Source: Siphonodentalium dalli
Lineage: Eukaryota; Mollusca; Scaphopoda; Gadilida; Siphonodentaliidae
NCBI GenBank assembly: GCA_032622095.1
Contig: CP136062.1
Coordinates: 197,167,887 to 197,231,886 of the forward strand
Length of the DNA stretch: 64,000 nucleotides
Direction: 5' to 3'
Both the position numbers and the translations under genes were made by a program. The notes beneath the pieces are model-generated. The model did not search any database. It was not told where the DNA came from and saw only the letters and a list, made by a program, of their open reading frames with translations. Shown piece by piece: positions 56,377-64,000 of the stretch (positions are counted from its first letter, which is position 1; the number at the start of each line of letters is the position of its first letter).

Positions 56377-56437
56377 ATATTGGGAATTTTTGGGACGGAT
56401 TTAAAAGTCGAACTGCGCGACCCAGAGGCCGAGTCAG
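56377..56437 (+). other. Possible 61-bp internal exon
   Basis: 'tttttatttatag' before and 'CAG|gtaaaag' after would be good splice sites. One frame reads ILGIFGTDLKVELRDPEAES. No further exon can be chained to it by eye, so it may be chance. Confidence 0.15.
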
Positions 56438-56599
56438 GTAAAAGGTGTAGTTGGGAATTTCAATTTCGTTTATTGTCCTTTACATTATTATGTCAATAAT
56501 GTTGATTTTTTTTTGTGACAAGCTATGTCAATTACAACTAAAAGAAATGAAAAAGATAATTTGCAAGTCTTATATTTCAACTTTTATAGACATCTTTCG

Positions 56600-56745
56600 T
56601 TCTGCAGCCCACTGAGGGTTGTGGTCGGAGACGGCCGAGTCGGCCACCGGTTCGTTAATTTTACTTCCCATGTCGTTAGCTTTGGTAGATATTAATTTTA
56701 TATGCATTTTGTTGTTATTCATATTCTGGCACAATAGTGCCAGTG
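56600..56745 (-). repeat. Fold-back element, third partial copy
   Basis: On the minus strand 'gccagaatatgaataacaac', 'aaatgcatataaaatt' and 'gacatgggaagtaaaatta' align with the arms of 46187-46602. The plus flank 56746-57106 is unassigned. Confidence 0.5.
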
Positions 56746-57106
56746 TATGACCGTAGACCAACCCTCCACGAATCCACGGTAATTACCTGCAAATTTGCCA
56801 AAATTGCATAGATTGTTTTAAAACAAATCGTAAGATGGCAGCTATTGCACACACTTGAATGAAAAAAAAATATGATTTTCGGATTAAGGACCTTCCATCT
56901 CTATTGTACCACACCTCGAAGCTATGCAATTCTATGAGAGATTGCACGATTGCCAGATATTGGAAGGCTAATTTCGGCCATATGTATGTCATAAAAAACC
57001 CAGGGACGTGGCTATTGGGTTTCCGTTGGGGTGTCCACATTGATATTTTCAGATTAACCTCCTCGCACCTGACTTCCCCCTTCTGTGGGAACGTCCTAAT
57101 TGGTAC

Positions 57107-57296
57107 CTCAAGGTTTCCAACTATTGAAAATATCCAACTGAGACCCATTTCAGACCCAAATTTGAAAAGTACAAACATTATTCTACAGTTGGCATAAAAG
57201 CAAGAATTTACCCACTAATTACTGGATGTAATATGAACCGATTTGTGGTATAAAATTCCAATTTATATTGTGTCAGGCATGATGGTTGTTATTGTT
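57107..57296 (+). repeat. Dispersed repeat E, copy 3
   Basis: Begins 'ggtttccaactattgaaaat', then 'catttcagacccaaatttga', and ends 'ttgtgtcaggcatgatgg'. It matches the minus strand of 44885-45121 at both ends with a shorter middle. Confidence 0.45.
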
Positions 57297-57738
57297 ATTT
57301 TAACGGAATTCTGAGTTGGTGGTTCGCGAAAACAATATATTTTATATTCTATAATTACAATCATGGGTATATAATATATGATCTTGAGCGCGTTACCATT
57401 TCTGACTATGGTTTTCTTGTATCCCCCTACTGACCCAATGATGATATTTCTACCACGGGTTAAAAACCCCTGGTCAAGTGATCCTTCTAATGTGCTAGTT
57501 ATGATGCTGGTGGGTCTTGGGGAATTGATATGACGTTGGTAGGGAAAACTGATGCTGTTAAGAAAAAGTGCAATTATTTTTTATAAAGTTTTCATTTTCG
57601 CGGTGTTTGGCTAATCCGTGAGATTTGAAAAAGCCAGTGTCTGTATGTCACATTTCAGAACATATATATCTTAGAACAAAAATAATAATGGCTGCGCTGG
57701 TGTTTGTAAAACGACGTGAATAAGTTTAATCACTAACT
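57297..57738. other. No feature recognised
   Basis: No frame or shared repeat. Confidence 0.4.
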
Positions 57739-57936
57739 CGCGGCCATATATTGGATCCATCCAGCCCCGCGTCCCGTGGTTTTAGTGATACAGGTCAAAT
57801 TTATTTCTGGAGTAGCATTTCCATATATGGAGCTTTTGAATATTCATTACTTCAATATATGGAAATGCTACTCCAGAACTTTGAGCTGTAGCACTAAAAC
57901 CACGGAACGGGCCTGGATGGATCCAATATGGCCACG
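57739..57936. mobile_element. 198-bp palindromic element
   Basis: The left arm 'cggccatatattggatccat ... ccgtggttttagtg ... tctggagtagcatttcca' is matched by the complement of 'tggaaatgctactccaga ... cactaaaaccacgg ... atggatccaatatggccac'. Arms are about 85 bp, with an AT-rich loop. Only one copy is seen. Confidence 0.85.
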
Positions 57937-58079
57937 ATTCAGTGAGAAGACGTATGGACATCATGATTGTAGTCCATTTGCAATAACTAATACAAACAGC
58001 ATTAAACTATTTCGCAATATATGTTTTTGAATGTTTGATATACGCAATTGCTTTTCCTGGATATATGTTCAGATTATCG

Positions 58080-58651
58080 GAACACCACGAAAATTACAGC
58101 AATAACGGTACGTTTTCTTAACAGCTTCAGTTTTCCCTAACAGCATCATATAGCAATTCAGCGGGACCCACCGTATAGAAAAAGGCCGACACACACAACC
58201 AAAGACGTTATTAAAAGACAGAATTTGTCTCATGTGTGATGGGAAAAAGGTTGAAACTGAAAAACATTTCATAATGGAATGCAGTGCGTACACTGACCTC
58301 AGGAAATAATTATTTGATGTTGCTAACACTAATAACATACACTTTACAAACATGAACGATGATGATAAATTCATTTTTATAATGAAAAATGAAGACGAAG
58401 TAATTATGAATTCCGTGTGCAACATTATCCGGTTATTCTTCCAAAGGAGAACAAATATAAATATGGGGAAATGAAAATTATGGGAAATTTATATTTCATT
58501 AAGAATCGTATGTATGATGTAGTTATAGGTTTGTTTACTGTTATATGCACATATATTATGTATTATGTTTAATTTACTTGTACTTTATGTTATTTGCAAC
58601 TGCCTGCACTGGTGTATTGTAATAAACTATCTTATCTTATCTTATCTTATC
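58080..58651 (+). mobile_element. LINE 3' fragment with (TTATC)n tail
   Basis: A plus-strand frame reads FSGTHRIEKGRHTQPK, then RICLMCDGKKVETEKHFIMEC, a C-x2-C-x10-H-x4-C knuckle typical of the C-terminus of some APE-type LINE proteins, then AYTDLRK and, after one stop, FIMKNEDEVI and CNIIRLFFQRR. The 3' end is (TTATC)n at 58628-58651. The reverse transcriptase core is absent; this is a short 5'-truncated insertion of a different LINE family from the other two. Confidence 0.75.
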
Positions 58652-58658
58652 ACATTAG

Positions 58659-59007
58659 CAGGACCACTTAACCAGGGGTGTATTAGCAGTAACAAAACCC
58701 CCGTTGAACGCCCACTGCTCTATAATTGTATTCAATGGGTCCGTCGAACGCATTGTCTAAATAAGCCCAGGGAAACAGTTGAGTCTGACAGATTTGTCCA
58801 GGGTTTTACAAATAAAGGTTACTCGTACTTTGTGTCTTTGGTACCTTTTCCCCCAGCGGTGTCTCGACGCTCCGTTGTCTGTGTGCAAATTCGTCCAGTA
58901 CGTGGTCTCATCAACCTCCACCCTAGAGATATGCGCTATATAAAATTATACAGAATGAATGATGGCGTACTGATAACACAACTCTCAGGGGATTTCCAGG
59001 TGAAATA
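58659..59007 (+). other. Possible host exon, unrecognised
   Basis: The frame is open for about 116 codons from an acceptor-like 'ttatcacattag' to TAA at 59006-59008. It includes TVESDRFVQGFTNKGYSYFV, PPAVSRRSVVCVQIRPVRGL and INLHPRDMRYIKLYRMNDGV. The GC content and even residue mix differ from the surroundings. 'CAG|GTGAAATAAAAG' at the end offers either a splice donor or a stop. I do not recognise the protein. The acceptor-like tract is part of the LINE tail, so a fortuitous frame remains possible. Confidence 0.3.
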
Positions 59008-59008
59008 A

Positions 59009-60416
59009 AAGTGTGCTGATCATATGACTGAACCATAATCAATATTCAACTTGCTTCGACAGAACACATATTGAGCGGTTACTCCATCATGCATGGCATT
59101 TGCGACAGTACCACTTTAATCATGTTCATACCAATATCGAAATTTGAACATATGAACGCGATTGTATAGGTCAACATTCTGTTGGTAGTACTCTGATCTG
59201 CATGCACCACTGTGCAATGAGACCAAATATTCAACCCTGTGTACATTTTGGGTTATTTCGTGGTCTCTAAATTTTATGAAAACAAAAAACATAAACTGAA
59301 AGGATGCCTTATGTAAACAAAATCATAAAAATCAGTAAAATCATCATTATCAAGAAGAAAGTGGACACATGTACACTTTGTTATTATTTTCTTATCCTTC
59401 TATAGCGAGTTGGCATGCGAGAAACCATTGTTATGTAAACATCATTATGCCTAGAACACTAGTGTTTTCAAATAAGAGGATTGAAGCATGAACATTAGAA
59501 AAGGTCACAGCATTAAAAATATATTCATCAAAACACATATTTTCAACTGATTATTTGGAGCACAATTATCGTTGGCGATGTTTGTTGACAAAAGTGTAAC
59601 AGTTAATGTTTATATAACTATGATTTCAACATGCTAAATCTCATTTTGATTAATTATTAATAATAAATTAAGAACAAGGTATATCTATTTGTTCACGTTC
59701 TTCTTGGAAATGGTGAATTTACAGAGTATTATCATTTTTCACATGAACCCATCGGAGAGACCTTGAGTCTCTTTAGCACTTTAACTTTACGTAAAAACAT
59801 AATTCGAAAATGTTCGTTTTAAAGTTCTATTACTCTGTCATTTAATATAGAGCTGATGATTTAGACCATACATGTCTTACTCCTCAAAGTTAAAACACGT
59901 CAATTCCGATTAATGTTTCGCATCAGTCAATTGTCTTAATCTAAAATCCTTATTTCAGCTATGAAATGTCAAATATTAAATTCTTTATCATCGCTACCGT
60001 CGCCAAAATCCTGCCGATAAACAGTGTTTATTGAGATCGGTCACCCATGGCTACATTTCATTCAACTTTACAGCATTGGAAATGCTTTGTTTCAAAATGA
60101 TATGTTACACCAAATCCTGTTCTGTGGTTGGTAAACTGCCAATTGGGTCACCCGTTTCATTCCCCAATAACACATGCCGTAACACGATCACAACGTCACA
60201 AATTGTTGACCTAATAACTAAAAGCGGTCAGCAGACTAATTGGGCGTGCTTTTAAAAGTTCAGCCGAATTGCATCTGCAGCCAGTTATATATATCGAACG
60301 TTATCGTTGCTAAGTTCTTGGAAATCTTATATTGGCAAATTTTGTGAAAATAAATAAGAATAAATTCAGCTTTTTTATGGGAATAAATAATCAAAATGCT
60401 ATATAAATATAAGAAA
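59009..60416. other. No gene recognised
   Basis: AT-rich sequence without motif or repeat. Confidence 0.45.
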
Positions 60417-61745
60417 TGAATGTAGTGTTGTGTTATTGGGGGATACGGCGCTGTGCTCGTTTTGGGTTCACACAATGTGCCCCAACAACCACAGCGCCGT
60501 ATCACCCTATAACATACCCACTACATTCACTAACGACCACAGTGCCGTATCACCCTATAACATACCCACTACATTCACTAACGACCACAGCGCCGTATCA
60601 CTCTATAACACACCCACTACATTCACTAACCGACCACAGCGCCGTATGACCATATAACACACCCCACTACATTCACTAACGACCACAGCGCCGTATCACC
60701 CTATAACACACCACACTATATTCATTAACGATCACAGCGCCGTATCACCCAATAACACACCCACTACATTCATTAACGACCACAGCGCCGCATCATCCTA
60801 TAACACACACCACTACATTCACTAACGACCACAGCGCCGTATCACCCTATAACACACACCACTACATTCACTAACGACCACAGCGCCGTATCACCCTATA
60901 ACATACCCACTACATTCATTAACGACCACAGCGCCGCGTCACCCTATAACACACACCACTACATTCACTAACGACCACAGCGCCGTATCACCCTATAACA
61001 CACCACACTACATTCACTAACGACCACAGCGCCGTATCACCCTATAACATACCCACTACATTCATTAACGACCACAGCGCCGCGTCACCCTATAACACAC
61101 ACCACTACATTCACTAACGACCACAGCGCCGTATCACCCTATAACACACCACACTACATTCATTAACGACCACAGCGCCGTATCACACAATAACACACCC
61201 ACTACATTCATTAACGACCACAGCGCCGCATCATCCTATAACACACACCACTACATTCACTAACGACCACAGCGCCGTATCACCCTATAACACACACCAC
61301 TACATTCACTAACGACCACAGCGCCATATCACCCTATAACACACCCCACTACATTCACTAATGACCACAGCGCCGTATCACCCTATAACACACCTCACTA
61401 CATTCGTTAACGACCACAGCGCCGTATCACCCTATAACACCCCCACTAAATTCACTAACGACCACAGCGCCGTATCACCCTATTACACACCCCACTACAT
61501 TCACTAACGACCACAGCGCCGTATCACCCTATAACACACCCACTACATTCGTTAACGACAACAGCGCCGTATCACCCTATAACACACCCCACTACATTCA
61601 CTAACGATCACAGCGCCGTATCACCCTACAATACACCCACTACATCCATTAACGACCACAGCTCCGTATCACCCAATAACACACCCACTACATTCATTAA
61701 CGACCACAGCGCCGTATCACCCTATAACACACCCACTACATTCAT
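60417..61745 (+). repeat. 48-bp minisatellite with inverted leading unit
   Basis: The unit is ACCACAGCGCCGTATCACCC then TATAACACACCCACTACATTCACTAACG, 47-49 bp, about 26 copies from 60484. A single unit in reverse orientation (60417-60457: 'aatgtagtgttgtgttattg', 'gatacggcgctgtg') precedes it. Variants recur as groups: 'gccgcgtcaccc' near 60933 and 61080 (three units apart) and 'gccgcatcatcc' near 60788 and 61227 (nine units apart). The frames at its start are repeat products and break after about 60650. Confidence 0.95.
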
Positions 61746-62160
61746 TTCTTAAGTGACCCTACATGCATGGACGCCCATGTGGATACAGCCATTTGAGAGA
61801 TAGAGGGATAATACGCAAAGAAGAAAGGAGAAAGACAGAAAGATACAAGAGAGACAGAAAGCTATAGATTGGAGCAGATTTTTTGAGTGCGTGTGTGTGC
61901 ATGGGTGGAGCATGGTTCTCAATAATCGGTTTTTGCGTGCGTGTGTGTGGGTGGGACACGACCACATGTCATTGTTTTTGCGTGTGGGGCACGGCCCCCA
62001 GTCATCGTTCACGGTTTCTTGTGTAATCGTTGTGGGAAGTTCAACTGTAATCACTTTGAAATTACTTCCGATGTCGGTGACACACTTATTAAAGCCCGAT
62101 GGCGTTTAGAAGCCTCTCATTGTTAGTAGTATTGACACATTCGGGTCAGGGTCGCTGGAT
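61746..62160. other. No gene recognised
   Basis: GT-rich segment 'gcgtgcgtgtgtgtgggtgg' at 61936, otherwise unassigned. Confidence 0.4.
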
Positions 62161-62426
62161 TTAACCCTCTATATACTAAATTGATTCTCCCATTCAGTTA
62201 TGCAAGTATTCATTAGAATAGTCTATTGTTCATTTGGAGGGATGTTTAGGTAATAAAAGCAGATGACACAATGATGAAAAGATAATACAAGTGCAGAGGA
62301 TTCATATTCATTTGTGGGAAATGTTCAGATAATAAGTTCAACAACTATGGTCGTTTGTTGAACTTATTATCTGAACATTTCCTAAGGCAACTACTCATCA
62401 ATGGGTATTTAGTATAGCCAGGGTAA
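62161..62426. mobile_element. Family F MITE, copy 2, with long internal hairpin
   Basis: TTAA at 62161-62164, left end CCCTCTATATACTAAATTGA, right-end complement CCCTGGCTATACTAAATACC followed by a decayed GTAA at 62423-62426. A hairpin at 62318-62381 pairs 'ggaaatgttcagataataag' plus 'ttcaacaa' with its exact complement around 'ctatggtcgt'. Aligns with 23351-23591. Confidence 0.75.
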
Positions 62427-62854
62427 ATATGTATGGTTATGATATCTCAGCAACTCGAACAATCTGAAGTTGAACCCTCAATCAACATAATTATAGCGAA
62501 CACAAACCAAAAAACTGTTCGACCTTTATTGCATACTTGTACTTGGACGCGTACATACATGTATATTGATAATATAAATGCGTTGATGCACATCAAGGAC
62601 CATAAATTATATTAGTAAATATATTATTTGCTTATAATGAGAAAATAGTTACACATAAACTTATAAACGCGATATCGATGTATAATATACAATACCACGT
62701 CATAACTCTGCTTAATGATTTGCTGTGTATGTACACGCACATATATTGACGCTATGTAATTTGTGTCATACATAATATCGCTGCAATGTCTTTTATGATG
62801 ACTAGATTTATTATTAAAATTAATCTGAATTGACTAGTACCTCGTTGCAAGCAT
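62427..62854. other. No feature recognised
   Basis: AT-rich, no motif. Confidence 0.4.
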
Positions 62855-62998
62855 CGTATCATTGGGTGGGTAGTACAACAATTACTGGAAGGTGTGCCGT
62901 TTTGTTTTAAATCTGCATTTTCGGGACCCACCACCCCAAACCTGCAAAAGGAAACAAAAATTGGCACCCATCCCATGATCCCACCCCCAAATTTCACG
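62855..62998. repeat. Poly-C flanked repeat, diverged copy
   Basis: 'ttgggtgggtagtac' and 'gggacccaccacccc' with 'aaggaaacaaaaattggcac' resemble the blocks at 3199 and 4730, with the homopolymer runs shortened. Confidence 0.35.
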
Positions 62999-64000
62999 GA
63001 TTGTGGACTTAAACCACAAAAAACATACTGATATCACTCATATGACTGCGAAACCAGTATAACCTGTTTCAGAAGTTGTTTAAATTGAAAACATGGTTAA
63101 TACAGGCAAATATATATGAAGATCTGTTTTCAAATTCTGGCTGATAGGCATTTGTCTACCACATACATGCATTGTAATTTCCAGGTCAGTGTGTAATGTG
63201 AGTATGTTATTGGTCTAACTGGTTGGTCAAATTCCATACTGCTAAATGGAAAATTCTAATGCATCGATGTGGACAGCGGACAGTGGACAGTATAAAAATA
63301 CAGTAACCCATCAGAAGCTGATATGTGCACATAAAATACTAGTACAAGGTATATGCATCAAATTTTACACAAAAAAACAAAACAAAACAAAAACAAAACA
63401 AACAAATAAATTATACATATCCCCTGCATATACAGTGGGTTATCATTTTCCATTCAAGCTATTACATGAACCGAACATGTGTGTTTGCTATTTGGTTGTA
63501 ATACATTTTAAACTAATAATGTCTCAGGACAGTGAACCTAATCATGACTTTCGACTCACCGTTGAGCTTTTGTAGACATATCCATCACATATCAGTTGTT
63601 AATCTCCAATTCAACTAGGAGCTTATTTTGAAAGTAAATACAATCATAGAGAGGAAATTTACCAGGTTGTAATTGGAAATCATATTTTATAAATTGCTGA
63701 TATCTGCAAACCTACGTCATTTTGCATGATACACACAATTCCATAATTTCTAACTATCTCCTGATTAGTCTGTCAACCAACCCAGTATCAAACATATTCC
63801 ATACCACTCTTGTTAGTCTACTGGAGCAACTTATATTATGCTAAACTAGCTGAAACAGGCTCTCTTCGGAAGCCTATATTCAGCGTCGGATGGGCCTGTT
63901 GTCCGCTCCTTTGTACACGACTTCGTGCAAATTTGGATCTTAGACAGAGCCTTTATTCAGCGGCGGCCCCTTGTTGTGCTTCAAGCATATTTTGATCATT
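62999..64000. other. No gene recognised; (AAAAC)n tract
   Basis: An (AAAAC)n-like tract lies at 63371-63409. 'ctcttcggaagcctatattc' and 'gagcctttattcagcg' near 63860-63960 look like a duplicated motif. No coding signal. Confidence 0.4.

Noticed and set aside
60416..60657. Frames with a 16-residue repeat (for example TTTAPYHPITYPLHS)
   Set aside because: They are products of the 48-bp minisatellite. Unit length varies from 47 to 49 bp, so the frame is lost after about 60650.

Overview
The window looks like intergenic DNA from a repeat-rich, AT-rich animal genome, probably a marine invertebrate and most likely a lophotrochozoan of mollusc type. The arguments are indirect. No long open frame has the continuity of a bacterial gene. 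APE-type LINE fragments end in (GATA)n or (TTATC)n tails. There are 130-bp repeats of the 'ttgaccttga ... tttcatcgaaat ... acagacagac' kind, tRNA-derived SINEs, Tc1- and hAT-like termini, and many copies of the palindrome TACATGTA. I found no intact host gene, rRNA, intact tRNA gene or CRISPR array. The species call rests on recognition of repeat styles, not on a search.

The main theme is DNA transposon derivatives with TTAA target sites. I see at least four families with about 17 copies. Family A (CCCTTT termini, piggyBac-like) has two long hairpins that are reverse complements of each other, with copies near 1, 5.4, 8.9, 17.6, 23.0, 29.7, 34.4, 34.9, 36.6, 38.6 and 42.8 kb. Family B (AGGCACGGGCGG termini) lies at 28.6, 30.1, 39.8 and 43.6 kb. 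Family F (CCCTTTCTATATACT termini) lies at 23.4 and 62.2 kb. A single element with 19-bp perfect termini (AGGCCCACTTAATTTTCGA) lies at 18.9 kb. Other non-autonomous elements are an inverted pair of hAT-like elements (2.2 and 4.1 kb), a Tc1/mariner-like element (52.1 kb) and a fold-back family (46.2, 51.8 and 56.6 kb).

Tandem DNA is the second theme: an array of AflII-centred palindromes (8.6 kb), a 382-bp satellite (9.1-10.9 kb), a 28-bp minisatellite with higher-order structure (12.3-14.2 kb), a trinucleotide block (16.1-16.7 kb), a decayed array of about 600-bp units (25.3-27.2 kb), a 130-bp array (27.3-28.0 kb), a 167/90-bp array (45.1-45.6 kb) and a 48-bp minisatellite with an inverted leading unit (60.4-61.7 kb).

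The only extended protein-coding signal is a decayed LINE on the minus strand (about 46.7-50.94 kb). It retains an ORF1 coiled coil, an ORF1 C-terminal domain, an AP-endonuclease and a reverse transcriptase, interrupted by a few stops and one-base frameshifts. Two shorter LINE tails lie at 22.0-22.9 kb and 58.1-58.65 kb. A few stretches look coding but are unrecognised (38.2, 44.4-44.9 and 58.66-59.0 kb), and a promoter-like cluster (three CAAGATGGCGGC units, an inverted CCAAT box, GC boxes) with a three-way-junction palindrome sits at 55.7-56.05 kb. These are the places where host genes might lie.
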